From: Mycolicibacterium alvei
Lineage (GTDB): Bacteria > Actinomycetota > Actinomycetes > Mycobacteriales > Mycobacteriaceae
Direction of reading: 5' to 3'
Assembly (NCBI RefSeq): GCF_010727325.1
Contig: NZ_AP022565.1
Span: forward strand, 3,162,001-3,226,000
DNA length: 64,000 nt
Shown here: in pieces, positions 1-7,568 of the stretch
How positions within the stretch are numbered: the first letter of the stretch is position 1
Layout: each line of letters opens with the position of its first letter
Notes under the pieces: model-generated
Seen by the model: the letters and a program-made list of their open reading frames with translations, nothing else
Told to the model about the DNA's origin: nothing
Databases searched by the model: none
Position numbers and translations under genes: made by a program

Positions 1-298
1 TCGTCAGCACCACGCCGATGTAGTTCAATGGCAGAACATCAGCTTCCCAAGCTGAGAACGCGGGTTCGATTCCCGTCACCGGCTCCAGGTTGAACAGGGC
101 ATTCAGCCCTGGGTTGTCGGCCCGGCTGTTGAGCCAGTACCCCGCCCGTACCCCGAGTTGCCTGGCCTCGGCGCGGGTGACGGCTGGTAGCTTCCCAGCG
201 TGGCTCCCGAAATAGGTAATCGATCCGGTGAGGCCCATGCCGACATAGATCATCCCGTTCGGGTACGTCATCTTGTAGACCTGCTTAGGTCGCGGCAT
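1..298 (-). CDS. GIY-YIG-like nuclease protein, 3' end spans attL (partial)
   Basis: This leftward frame starts at ATG 298 and stays open to the window edge. The N-terminus contains VYKMTYPNGMIYVG, a good fit to the GIY-YIG signature, followed by GLTGSITYFGS. The last ~30 residues are just the antisense translation of the tRNA, so the present C-terminus is an integration artefact. If the element is closed into a circle at the 45-base repeat, the frame runs instead into the right end of the element and stops after 98 codons, ending near VSDNAW. The intact protein is thus probably a 98-residue single-domain GIY-YIG protein encoded across attP. Whether it is catalytic is not known. Confidence 0.55.
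   Translation of the reverse strand, partial: MPRPKQVYKMTYPNGMIYVGMGLTGSITYFGSHAGKLPAVTRAEARQLGVRAGYWLNSRADNPGLNALFNLEPVTGIEPAFSAWEADVLPLNYIGVVLT
14..87 (+). tRNA. tRNA-Gly (anticodon CCC), integration target
   Basis: A full cloverleaf can be folded: acceptor 14-20/77-83, D stem 23-26/34-37, anticodon stem 39-43/51-55 with loop 44-50 and anticodon CCC at 46-48, T stem 60-64/72-76, encoded CCA at 85-87. The acceptor has one A-C mismatch (A18 against C79). The partial copies at 12955 and 15506 carry T at the equivalent of 79, which would restore the pair, and two other bases at 56-57 of the variable loop. This implies that the 3' half now attached to the host 5' half came from the integrated element. 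Confidence 0.88.
43..87 (+). repeat. Attachment-site copy 1 (attL, inside tRNA-Gly)
   Basis: First of three 45-base copies of the tRNA-Gly 3' half, from the anticodon stem to CCA. It differs from the other two copies at three positions (56, 57 and 79). The first 13 bases, through CTTCCCAAGCTGA, are the same in all three, so strand exchange most likely took place there, in the anticodon region typical of tRNA-targeting tyrosine integrases. Confidence 0.85.
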
Positions 299-379
299 GC
301 TGCAAAAGCGTAGCGACCGGCACCAACGCCGCCGACAACTTCTTAGATGAAGGTAAGTAGGACGTTTTCCAGCGCAGCG

Positions 380-1147
380 TCAGCGGTATCGTCTGCGGTA
401 CCGCTCAGCCGAATCGTCGCGGACGGCGGTTGCGAAGTCTAGGCGCTCATCTCGCAGGTAGCCTGCCACGCCAAGCGCGGTGGCGAGGGCACCAGCCACC
501 CAGGCCGTCCATGCGAGTTTGTCCCCGGTGAACGCCGCCACCCAGGGCGACAAGAATAGTGCGAATCCCGTGATGGCGAGCGTCAGGAAGTTGTGGGTGG
601 GCTCGGAGGCGAGCAGCGACCAGACGGCGACCACGGCGATCATCCCGCCCAGACCGATGGTGACTGCGGTCCCGGCTGCCGTCGAGTGGAACTCGATACC
701 CAGAAGCACGCTGGCGAGACCGATGATCAACGCGAGCCGCCCGATCCAGTAACTCCAGGGGTGTCGCAGCCGTTGGCTGTCTCCCAACTCGGTGATGCCG
801 TACTCGGTCGGCGTCCTATCGTGCGTCCAGGCGATGCCACCGAGAATTATGGCGAAGCTCCCGGCGACCCAGCACGTCCAGGAGGCCCCCCGGTCGTAGC
901 TGTAGGCGTTGCCAATGAACGGAACGGTGAACATGGCCAGGCCGACGACGACCAAGCCCCAGTGATCGGGGGTCCGGTTGTGGGCGAGGACGGACAGCGC
1001 CCCGAAGAAGGCGATGAATGCGCCGAAGCCGAAGGCGAATCCCTCCCCAACCTGAGTCGAACTGAACGCGAACGCCGACACCACAGCGCAGATGCCGATG
1101 GCTACTGCTACCCAGCCGATCCATGTCTTCGAATTCACAACTAACAC
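380..1147 (-). CDS. SPW-repeat-like integral membrane protein
   Basis: A 255-residue protein with about eight hydrophobic segments and an Arg-rich C-terminal tail (ERYRRRYR). The sequence is internally duplicated: a segment with PFIGNAY then WTCWVAGSFAIILGG in the first half matches one with SPWVAAFTGDKLAWTAWVAGALATALG in the second. The SPW core and the paired helices resemble SPW-repeat membrane proteins, whose function is unknown. The annotated GTG start is weakly supported; a GTG three codons downstream is also possible. It lies between the left attachment site and the integrase, where such elements often keep accessory genes. Confidence 0.65.
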   Translation of the reverse strand: MLVVNSKTWIGWVAVAIGICAVVSAFAFSSTQVGEGFAFGFGAFIAFFGALSVLAHNRTPDHWGLVVVGLAMFTVPFIGNAYSYDRGASWTCWVAGSFAIILGGIAWTHDRTPTEYGITELGDSQRLRHPWSYWIGRLALIIGLASVLLGIEFHSTAAGTAVTIGLGGMIAVVAVWSLLASEPTHNFLTLAITGFALFLSPWVAAFTGDKLAWTAWVAGALATALGVAGYLRDERLDFATAVRDDSAERYRRRYR

Positions 1148-1197
1148 TTAACACCTTTGTCATCAGAACTCTAGGGCATTTACGGGTACCTCTCGCC

Positions 1198-1518
1198 GTG
1201 CTCGCGGCCAGGCACGTCGCCGACGGCAAAGAACTCCGCATCCGCTACGAGGCAGGGGAAAGCATCCGTCAGAATGTCGCCGAGACTGGTTACGGAATCA
1301 CACGCGTGCGCGGACTACTCAAACGGGCGGGCACTACTTTCCGCGAGCGCGGGGCGGCGTCTAACCGTGCAGCGGCACAACATTTCCGCGGTAGGTCGGC
1401 TTCGGCGTGGCCAACGCGCCCAGCGCGGCCATGTCTTCGGTCGCGTCGTCATCGGGGAACAGGTGCACGTACACGTCCAGCGTCGTCCGCACGTTGGCGT
1501 GCCCCATCCGCCCGCTGA
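1198..1518 (+). CDS. Small helix-turn-helix protein (possibly truncated)
   Basis: Residues ~12-50 (ELRIRYEAGESIRQNVAETG through LLKRAGTTFRERGA) look like a compact helix-turn-helix of the kind found in short actinobacterial and phage DNA-binding proteins. After that the frame runs antisense to the integrase 3' end and is low-complexity Arg/Ala/Pro, so the functional protein probably ended near position 1370. No good ribosome site is visible before GTG 1198; an in-frame ATG at 1123 would overlap the start of the membrane protein gene. It may be a relic or a regulator of the element. Function not assigned. Confidence 0.4.
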   Translation: MLAARHVADGKELRIRYEAGESIRQNVAETGYGITRVRGLLKRAGTTFRERGAASNRAAAQHFRGRSASAWPTRPARPCLRSRRHRGTGARTRPASSARWRAPSAR

Positions 1519-2791
1519 GCTTGTCCGGTTTGATCCCCGCCGCGACGCACAGGCTCGCGTAGGTATGGCGGAGCGCGTGGAACTTGAGTTCAGGCGGCAG
1601 CACCGTCGCGCCAGTCGTCCGGTTGGCACGGAGCACAGCGGGCCGGTAGATGGCTTTGTAGAACGTCGCGTGCCGTAGCGGCTGCGTCCAGTCGAGCAGC
1701 AACCGCGCCTCGGCGTCCTCCACCGATAACTTGGCCAAGGCGTCGGCCTGCCGTCGTGCGCGGGCTTTCGCGGTCGCGCTCAGCGGGGCACCTTCCACAC
1801 CCGGCTTGGCCGCTCGCGGGTCGGCGGCGTCGGCGCGGACTCCGCTAGGCCGGGGGCGGCTCAGCACCATAGCTGGCCACAGCGGCGCGGTCGGCTCGTC
1901 GCGGCGCGGGTGCTGCGCGAGGTAGTCCCGCAGCAGCGCCGTCGTCTCGGGCGTCAGTGGCACCCGCCGATAGCTTTGGTCCGTCTTGAGCGGGCCGTAC
2001 TCGACCACCGTGCCGTTGTGCCGGACCGCCTGCGTTACCCGCAGTACTCCTGGCTTCGCCGGGGCGTTCGGGTTCAGCGGTGGGTCCGGCAGTTCGACGT
2101 TCCCCACGGTCAGCCCGCCGAGCTCTGCCGCCCGCAACCCGCCCCACGCCGCAACATGCACCAACACGTTGTACGGCCAAGGCGTGGCGTCAAAGAGTGC
2201 TGAAACTTGCTGCGCCGTGAGGAACTGCGCCGGGTCATCGACCACACCGGGCTTGTTGCCCTTGGTGCTGCGCTCCGTGGGTAGCTTGACGTAATCGGCG
2301 GGGTTCTTCGCCAGCCGGGCATCGACCACCGCCTGCTCCAACACCATTCGCACCGTCCAGAACGCGTGCCGCACGGTCGACGGCTTCTTGCCCGCCTCGG
2401 TGAGCCGGTTGACCCACGCCTGAATGTACTCGCGGGTGATCCTGTTCAGCGGGTAGCCGCCGAACACCGCGTCAATGCCGAGCGTCTTGCCGTCGCCGCG
2501 ACGAGTTGCGGCAGGGGCGAGCGCGTAGCGGTGGTTCTCGGCGTTGTTGCGGGTGTCGGCTTTGCGGGACTCCAACCAGATCGCCGCCGCGTCGCGGAAC
2601 AGCAACTTGCCCTTGGCCGGGTCGAACAGCAGTCCCTGCGCTGCCGCGCTCTCGGCGTTCTTCGCGTAGTCGCTGGCGGCCTTCTTGGTCGTGAACCCGC
2701 CCTTAGAGCGGTCGCGCCCATCCGGTTCCCGCCACTTCGCCACGTAGGTTGTTGCGCCCTTGGTGGTTACGCGCTTCTGTACTCGGGCCAT
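1361..2791 (-). CDS. Tyrosine recombinase (integrase)
   Basis: A 476-residue phage-type integrase expected to insert the element into, and with a partner excise it from, the tRNA-Gly gene. Residues ~1-60 form an arm-binding AP2-like domain (TYVAKWREPDGR), ~60-170 a core-binding SAM-like domain, and ~190-460 the catalytic domain. The active-site set is visible: R220 in GGLRAAEL, K249 in the beta-hairpin, H405 and R408 in HALRHTYASL, H431 in GHANVRTTLDV and the nucleophile Y441. Residues ~290-385 form an Arg/Ala-rich insertion between the K and HxxR motifs that is unusually long. The start codon follows the TAA of the upstream gene directly (TAAATG), so the two are probably co-translated. Confidence 0.95.
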   Translation of the reverse strand: MARVQKRVTTKGATTYVAKWREPDGRDRSKGGFTTKKAASDYAKNAESAAAQGLLFDPAKGKLLFRDAAAIWLESRKADTRNNAENHRYALAPAATRRGDGKTLGIDAVFGGYPLNRITREYIQAWVNRLTEAGKKPSTVRHAFWTVRMVLEQAVVDARLAKNPADYVKLPTERSTKGNKPGVVDDPAQFLTAQQVSALFDATPWPYNVLVHVAAWGGLRAAELGGLTVGNVELPDPPLNPNAPAKPGVLRVTQAVRHNGTVVEYGPLKTDQSYRRVPLTPETTALLRDYLAQHPRRDEPTAPLWPAMVLSRPRPSGVRADAADPRAAKPGVEGAPLSATAKARARRQADALAKLSVEDAEARLLLDWTQPLRHATFYKAIYRPAVLRANRTTGATVLPPELKFHALRHTYASLCVAAGIKPDKLSGRMGHANVRTTLDVYVHLFPDDDATEDMAALGALATPKPTYRGNVVPLHG

Positions 2792-3115
2792 TTATGAATC
2801 CTGTTCTCTCGGTGTGTCGGTGACGTCTCGCCAGGTCTTGCCGCTGATCGCGGCGCTGATGGTGGATTGGGTGACGCCGTAGATGTAGGCGAGGTCGGCC
2901 TGGTCCCACCGGCCCGCCGCGTAATCGGCGCGGATCGCCCGCACGTCGTCGGGGTCCAGCTTCACCCGTCGCTCGCGGCCCTGCGGGGTCGTCTGTTCCG
3001 GCCCGCCGTCGTGGCCGTTCGTGGACTGCTCGGGCGGTTGCGGCACGGGCTGCCGGGGTGTGCTCGGCACGGCGACCTTGCGCCCGTCCGGTGTGCGGCG
3101 GATTAGCGGCCTCAT
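2792..3115 (-). CDS. Helix-turn-helix protein, candidate excision/control factor
   Basis: A 107-residue protein with a Pro-rich N-terminal half and a C-terminal helix-turn-helix (ADYAAGRWDQADLAYIYG then VTQSTISAAISGKTWRDV), a form common in phage DNA-binding proteins and HNH-associated domains. It is sandwiched between the serine recombinase (ATGA overlap at 3112-3115) and the integrase (no spacer). That position suggests it controls integrase direction or expression, but no specific excisionase family can be named from sequence alone. Confidence 0.7.
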   Translation of the reverse strand: MRPLIRRTPDGRKVAVPSTPRQPVPQPPEQSTNGHDGGPEQTTPQGRERRVKLDPDDVRAIRADYAAGRWDQADLAYIYGVTQSTISAAISGKTWRDVTDTPREQDS

Positions 3116-3795
3116 GCGCTGGCCTGCTCGGCTTCTGTTGCGGCGGTGGCGCTCGCGTAGATGCGCCGCACAGTGGAGGCCTGCCAGTTCGGTCGCCCTG
3201 CAGGCGACAGGATGCCCTCGGCTTCCAAGGCGGATGCGATCTTAGTGAAGCTCAGACCGGCGTCGCGGTCCAACACGATTCGTCGAACCACTCCCGGCTT
3301 CGCCAGTCGCGGACGGCCCAACCGCTCACCACGTGCCCGCTTCGCGGCGAGACCGGCCCGCGTGCGCTCTGATATCAACTCGCGCTCGTACTGTGCGAAG
3401 TTGACCAGGTTCATCGCCACCATGCGGCCCGCCGCAGTCGTCAGGTCCACGCCGAGGTCCAACACGACTAGCGACCAACCTTGCGTGGTGGCGGCTTCGA
3501 TTATGTTGGCGGCGTTGACTATCGACCGCGATAGCCTGTCGAGCTTCGCCACCACAAGGCCGTCGCCTTGCCCGGACGCCAACAGTTCCAACACTTCCCG
3601 CAGCTGCGGCCCGATCATCTTGCCGGTGACGGCCGCGTCTGTGTGGTGCTCCACGGTCCAGCCCCGGCGCTCGGCTTCGGCGTCGATAGTCGTGCGCTGT
3701 GCCTCCAACCCGTTGCGCTTCTCGGCTTGTTCTTCGGTGCTGACACGCGCATATCCGAACATCAACGCGCCCCGCGCCTTGGCTGCCGCGTTCAT
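3112..3795 (-). CDS. Serine recombinase of the resolvase/invertase family
   Basis: A 227-residue protein. The N-terminal catalytic domain has GYARVSTEEQ with R17 and the nucleophile S19, VVAKLDRLSRS, and YERELISERTRAGLAAKRARG, followed by a C-terminal Hin/resolvase-like helix-turn-helix (RDAGLSFTKIASALEAEG). Its length matches resolvases and invertases rather than large serine integrases. The start at 3795 is chosen because its ATG overlaps the TGA of the upstream gene (ATGA). It may resolve multimers or replication products, or flip a segment; no pair of obvious inverted res-like sites was found. A second recombinase in an element that already has a tyrosine integrase is notable. Confidence 0.9.
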   Translation of the reverse strand: MNAAAKARGALMFGYARVSTEEQAEKRNGLEAQRTTIDAEAERRGWTVEHHTDAAVTGKMIGPQLREVLELLASGQGDGLVVAKLDRLSRSIVNAANIIEAATTQGWSLVVLDLGVDLTTAAGRMVAMNLVNFAQYERELISERTRAGLAAKRARGERLGRPRLAKPGVVRRIVLDRDAGLSFTKIASALEAEGILSPAGRPNWQASTVRRIYASATAATEAEQASA

Positions 3796-4049
3796 GCGTC
3801 GCCCTGTCGCTCGGCGTGCTCGACGTGCCACGCGTACGTGCCGACGTACTGGACAACATCATCTAGCTCGTCGGTCGTGCCGAGCATCGTATTGTTTTCG
3901 CCTGCAACAAATATCCACACGCCGTGGTCGCGGACGAGCGTCAGCGCCGCGTAATCGGTTAGCGGTCCCGGCAGCTGGCGCAGGCCCATCGACTCGAATG
4001 GCGGCCCACCCTTGGTGAGCCAGTCGGCGGGATAGCGGATGTTCTCCAC
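3792..4049 (-). CDS. Small hypothetical protein of the island
   Basis: An 85-residue acidic protein ending EHAERQGDA. The GTG start at 4049 is chosen because GAGGAA stands a few bases upstream and the longer frame upstream of it has the composition of non-coding shadow. Its C-terminal half (DELDDVVQYVGTYAWHVEHA) may form a helix. No family is recognised. It overlaps the serine recombinase start by four bases and is probably translated with it. Confidence 0.6.
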   Translation of the reverse strand: MENIRYPADWLTKGGPPFESMGLRQLPGPLTDYAALTLVRDHGVWIFVAGENNTMLGTTDELDDVVQYVGTYAWHVEHAERQGDA

Positions 4050-4135
4050 GTCGGTTCCTCTCGTCGGGGCGGAAACGGTCGTAACCGCCTTACGCCCCGA
4101 AACGGTACGCCAGTACCACATGCGCGTCTGCCGCT

Positions 4136-4681
4136 TCACCTGCGCTTTTGCTTCCGTCTGCGAACTCCTGCACGTCGGTTGGCGCGGGCTACGGCGGCTA
4201 GCGCGTCCTCTTCTGTGACTAACTGGCCCGTAGCGGTGCGCGGGGGCGGTTCGGCCCACTCGGGTACGCCCGGCGCGCCCGCATGGCCCTCGTCCACAGG
4301 AGCTGCCCGCCGGGGTGGGTCTACCGGCGCTGCTGGGGCGGGTGACCCGGCGGGGCCAGCGGGCCGTGTGGCTCGGCGGGGCGGGGGCTTCGGCGCGGGC
4401 TTGCACCGGGGCATAGGCGGTGCCTGTGGCTCAGGTATGCCCCTGAAGGCGCGCACGAGCATCATGTCCTTTGCAAACTCCAAGCGTTGCTGTGCCTTTC
4501 GCCGTACTTGAGGTGCCCGCCCGCCGTGGACGGCACACACAGACCCGCCGCGGATCGCAAAAGCGCCGCATGGCTCGCCATCACTTGCCCGGTGTGCCTT
4601 GCAAAGTCGCGGGTGCTGTGTGGCCATGCGCTCCGCGTAGGTGGGTGCATTTGTGGCAGCCCAAGGCTGTTTCTCAGCCAT
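4136..4681 (-). CDS. Cys/His zinc-finger-like protein with HGG-APQV motif
   Basis: A 181-residue protein. Residues 27-57 hold C27, C38, C49 and H52 in the spacing C-x10-C-x10-C-x2-H, with the sequence CAVHGGRAPQVRRKAQQRL, a pattern seen in small proteins of phages and integrative elements and likely to bind one metal ion. The rest is a Pro/Ala/Arg-rich tail ending KQKRR, probably disordered and nucleic-acid binding. AGGAC lies eight bases before the ATG. It lies downstream of the 47-residue ORF and upstream of the recombinase genes. Exact role unknown. Confidence 0.65.
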   Translation of the reverse strand: MAEKQPWAATNAPTYAERMATQHPRLCKAHRASDGEPCGAFAIRGGSVCAVHGGRAPQVRRKAQQRLEFAKDMMLVRAFRGIPEPQAPPMPRCKPAPKPPPRRATRPAGPAGSPAPAAPVDPPRRAAPVDEGHAGAPGVPEWAEPPPRTATGQLVTEEDALAAVARANRRAGVRRRKQKRR

Positions 4682-4710
4682 ATTCTTTGTCCTAGCACTT
4701 ATCGGTCACG

Positions 4711-4854
4711 TCAACGCATTCCCGGACGCCAGGCGGCTTCTGGCGGTCTCGGTTCACCACGCGGGTTTCGTCGCGGTCGCGTGGGATGCCCACGGCGGGT
4801 TCGCTTCTGGGGCCGCCACCAATACGGCGGTTCCAGCGGGGTGAATACATTCAT
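4711..4854 (-). CDS. Small basic protein (47 residues)
   Basis: Too short for most gene finders, but ATG 4854 is preceded by a strong GAGGAGGAA ribosome site. The product starts MNVFTPLEPPYWWRPQKRTR and is very Arg/Pro-rich, so it may bind nucleic acid. The longer open frame upstream of this start covers the GTAC-rich repeat region and looks non-coding. Real expression is inferred from the ribosome site and from the position just before the zinc-finger-like gene. Confidence 0.45.
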   Translation of the reverse strand: MNVFTPLEPPYWWRPQKRTRRGHPTRPRRNPRGEPRPPEAAWRPGMR

Positions 4855-4926
4855 CGGTTCCTCCTCACGCGCGGTGCGCCGTCGCTTCGATTCTCGGCCA
4901 AGGCGTATAGCCAAGGCGGCGTTCAA

Positions 4927-4964
4927 GGGGGTACGGGGGGGTACGGGGGGTACGCCGTACCCCC
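4927..4964. repeat. GGGGGTACG tandem/inverted repeat cluster A
   Basis: Three spaced copies of GGGGGTACG-type sequence in direct order, followed after CGCC by an inverted GTACCCCC. With cluster B it occupies the ~250-base non-coding stretch downstream of the primase gene. G-tracts of five to seven bases interrupted by TACG could bind an initiator protein or form unusual secondary structure. Candidate replication or partition site of the island. Confidence 0.6.
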
Positions 4965-5064
4965 TCTGCGGCGCGAAACCTTCAGCCTCGCGCGTATAAC
5001 GCGAATGGTCGATTGACGACGACCAGGTCTTTTTAGGACGGCCTAAGTCACGAACTTTCGGCGC

Positions 5065-5096
5065 AAGGGGGTACGTTCGTACCCCCGTACCCCCTT
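5065..5096. repeat. GGGGGTACG repeat cluster B
   Basis: One GGGGGTACG is followed by CGTACCCCC twice, so the block contains an inverted pair around a TT centre plus one further copy. It lies within 13 bases of the 3' end of the primase gene and ~100 bases from cluster A. The shared unit in both clusters is a GTAC core flanked by five G or C. Confidence 0.6.
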
Positions 5097-5108
5097 CGAG
5101 CCGCTTAT

Positions 5109-7493
5109 TCATCGGCCCGCCTTCAGCCACACTCGGTGGCCCGGATTCCCTGTGCCTTCAATGGGTTCTAGTTCAACGTCGCCGACTGCAATAAGTCGCG
5201 CGAGAGCCTCGTCCACATACTCCTTGTCGCGGCCAAACTGTCGCCGCAACCTCGCCTTGGCTTGTCCGTTGTTGCCACGCAGCTTCTCTCGTATCCGCTC
5301 GGACACTCGCGCAATGGTCTTGTCGTACTTGTAGTCCTCTTTGGCGTCCTCGCGTTCAGCCTCTGCGTGTCCACGTCGCCTGTTCGTGTCCCTCGCCTCG
5401 GTGGCCAAAGCATTCTGCACGCTCGCACGCGTCGAGTTCGACACCCTCATCACGACCCCGGCTAGGTCCCAGTCCTCCTCGGTGACTTTGTCGGTCCGGC
5501 CGTCTAGCCACATGAGTCCCGCAGCGACCTTCAACCGCGTCAGCGTCGAATGGCCGCCAAAACTGTCGACCTCACCGTGGTGGAACCTGTAACGGGCCTC
5601 ACGGATCAACGCGCCCACAGCCCCCGGTACCCCTAACTCGTGTTCCCGCAACATGTTTTCGTTCGCGTCCCGGTCGACAGCCTTCAGATTCGGCCACTTG
5701 GTCCTCGTGCCAGATGTATCGGTGCTGCGTTCATCTACCGGCATAGGCCACTCCTGCAACACTTTCTGCCCCGGCCAGGCGGGCAGGTCCTCTGGTCGCG
5801 GCATCTGTGAGTAGACGACCGGCGCCCACAGGATGCGTTGCGGCGTACCAGCTGCCGCTTGCGTTCCGTTGAGTAGCCATCCCGCCAGTTCCGGTTGAAT
5901 CCCGAGAACTTGGCAGAACCGATACTTGTGGGCGCGCACGGGTATCCGATGCTTGGGGTCGGCGTAGCCAAAGCCAAGTTGTTCGCCGGTGAAGGTCTTG
6001 CGCCACTGGCTCATCAGCGGGTTGCCGGACCGCTTCGACAGCGCCTCAACAGATTCGATCTCCGTGTCGTTGAACAGCAGCGTGTCTGTCACGGTCACTA
6101 TGGTCTTGGTCTTGGTGTCGCGGTAGGCGTATTGCTTAGCGATCCCCTCCGCGCTGCCGAGCGTCGTCACTTCAGGTTCCGGTGTCACCGCGACCGCTGC
6201 CTTGGCGACACCAACCGAACTGCTCTTGCCGCCGCTACTCGGACCCACCAAAGCTACGTGAAGATTCAGGCTTGCACGCGCCGCAGTGGTTCCCGGCAGC
6301 GTCACATACGGCGGTATCGAGCAGATCGCACGCACAAGGTGCACCGCCAAGACACCACGCGGGTCCATCTGCTGCGCCAACGACGACGCGTATATGTGGC
6401 GCAGGATGTCCCGTGCCGACCAGAACGCCTCCAACTCCGCATCGGTCGGCAAGTCATCATTGCGGTGAGCCCGGTCTGGGTCAGCCTGCGCGACGGCCAT
6501 CGCCCACCGCACGACCCGCACGTACTCGTCGCTCAACTGAGCCACTCGCTCGGGCTCGTCGTCGGCGCTGAACTCTGCTGCGTAGGCCGAGTGCAGCGTG
6601 CCGAACAACTCGCCCGCCGGATAGCAGCCGGCCATCGCCTCCGCGAAAGCCCACGGCGCAACTCTCACGAGGCTGTCGTGGCGGCTTTCGCCGTTCGCAA
6701 TGCGCTCGCGGAACTGCTTCACCGGACCTTCGACTCCGTGTCGGCATCCCTCCCGGCCACACTCGCCCCGCGCGGTGTGTGTGTCGAGAAGCGCTTCCGT
6801 CTCCGCATCGGTCAGCGGGTCGGCGCTCGCCCCCGCCTCGGACAAACACTCCCGCAACACGTCCGGCATCCGCCCCACCGGGCCGGTCCTGACCTGTCGG
6901 TACTCCCCGCCTTTGGTCTCGGCGTCGGGGTGTGGTGTCGGGGCGGCGATGATGACGCCGTTCTTACCCCGGAACTCTCCGACGACGGTGAACGCGCCAG
7001 CGCTGTTGCCGTACTCCTTGCCGTCGTCGGGTAGCAAGAAGATGTAGTGCCCTCGGTCGCCCTCGCCGCGCGTGCCCTGCACCGCCTCGGCACTCAACAG
7101 AGCGTCAGCCAGGTCGCCGCGACCCATGACCCTCAGAGCGTCCAGGTTGTTCATGTCGTAGTCGAACACCCCAGCACCAGAGCGGCCGCAGTGTAGGGCG
7201 ATCCCGTGATTTGAGTTCTCGGACCACCACTCGCGTATCTGCTCGGGGTCGCGGCTAGACAGCTCCTGCCACCGACCGCCCACCACACTGCCAGGGTTCT
7301 TGGTGCCACTCTTCACCGGCAACACGAACCACCCCGCCTCGGCATAGGCCAAGGCCGCTTCCAACAGAGTCATGCCGGTCACGTCCGGAAAGTGCAGACC
7401 TTTTTGCGGCACAGACTCACCGTTCGTGATCGCTAGGTACATCGGGTTGCGCCGCTTGCGCTTTCGGCGTTCTGTCCGTTCAGGTAAGCTCAC
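5109..7493 (-). CDS. Primase-polymerase / DUF3987-like helicase replication protein
   Basis: A 794-residue protein with two parts. Residues ~40-210 match the bifunctional primase-polymerase fold of mobile-element replication proteins: GWFVLPVKSGTKNP, then HCGRSGAGVFDYD with the metal-binding pair D111 and D113, then GDRGHYIFLL with H149. Residues ~355-760 form an ATPase/helicase-like domain with Walker A GPSSGGKS at 417-424. A cysteine-rich patch (CGREGC) lies near 245-250. It is expected to start and drive replication of the excised island. GTG start is supported by AAGGAC upstream. The repeat clusters just downstream are candidate origins. This type replaces the Rep/MCM proteins of other actinobacterial elements. 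Confidence 0.85.
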   Translation of the reverse strand: MSLPERTERRKRKRRNPMYLAITNGESVPQKGLHFPDVTGMTLLEAALAYAEAGWFVLPVKSGTKNPGSVVGGRWQELSSRDPEQIREWWSENSNHGIALHCGRSGAGVFDYDMNNLDALRVMGRGDLADALLSAEAVQGTRGEGDRGHYIFLLPDDGKEYGNSAGAFTVVGEFRGKNGVIIAAPTPHPDAETKGGEYRQVRTGPVGRMPDVLRECLSEAGASADPLTDAETEALLDTHTARGECGREGCRHGVEGPVKQFRERIANGESRHDSLVRVAPWAFAEAMAGCYPAGELFGTLHSAYAAEFSADDEPERVAQLSDEYVRVVRWAMAVAQADPDRAHRNDDLPTDAELEAFWSARDILRHIYASSLAQQMDPRGVLAVHLVRAICSIPPYVTLPGTTAARASLNLHVALVGPSSGGKSSSVGVAKAAVAVTPEPEVTTLGSAEGIAKQYAYRDTKTKTIVTVTDTLLFNDTEIESVEALSKRSGNPLMSQWRKTFTGEQLGFGYADPKHRIPVRAHKYRFCQVLGIQPELAGWLLNGTQAAAGTPQRILWAPVVYSQMPRPEDLPAWPGQKVLQEWPMPVDERSTDTSGTRTKWPNLKAVDRDANENMLREHELGVPGAVGALIREARYRFHHGEVDSFGGHSTLTRLKVAAGLMWLDGRTDKVTEEDWDLAGVVMRVSNSTRASVQNALATEARDTNRRRGHAEAEREDAKEDYKYDKTIARVSERIREKLRGNNGQAKARLRRQFGRDKEYVDEALARLIAVGDVELEPIEGTGNPGHRVWLKAGR

Positions 7494-7531
7494 GATTACG
7501 TCCTTCGGTTGCCAGGCTTGACGGTCGTATC

Positions 7532-7561
7532 GCCCCGGCGGGTTGCCATCCCCACCGGGGC
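7532..7561 (-). terminator. Hairpin between wHTH gene and primase gene
   Basis: Arms of 11 bases (7532-7542 and 7551-7561) pair with one mismatch around an eight-base loop. It sits directly after the 3' end of the wHTH gene and ~40 bases before the primase start. It has no T-run, so it is either a weak terminator or an attenuator that lowers primase expression. Confidence 0.45.
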
Positions 7562-7568
7562 AACACTC

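Noticed and set aside
4927..5096. CRISPR array
   Set aside because: The repeat unit is only ~9 bases, spacers are irregular or absent and there are no cas genes.
5895..7034. 379-codon plus-strand frame opposite the primase gene
   Set aside because: Antisense shadow of a strongly supported protein with conserved motifs; its own composition is His/Arg-rich and without any recognisable domain.
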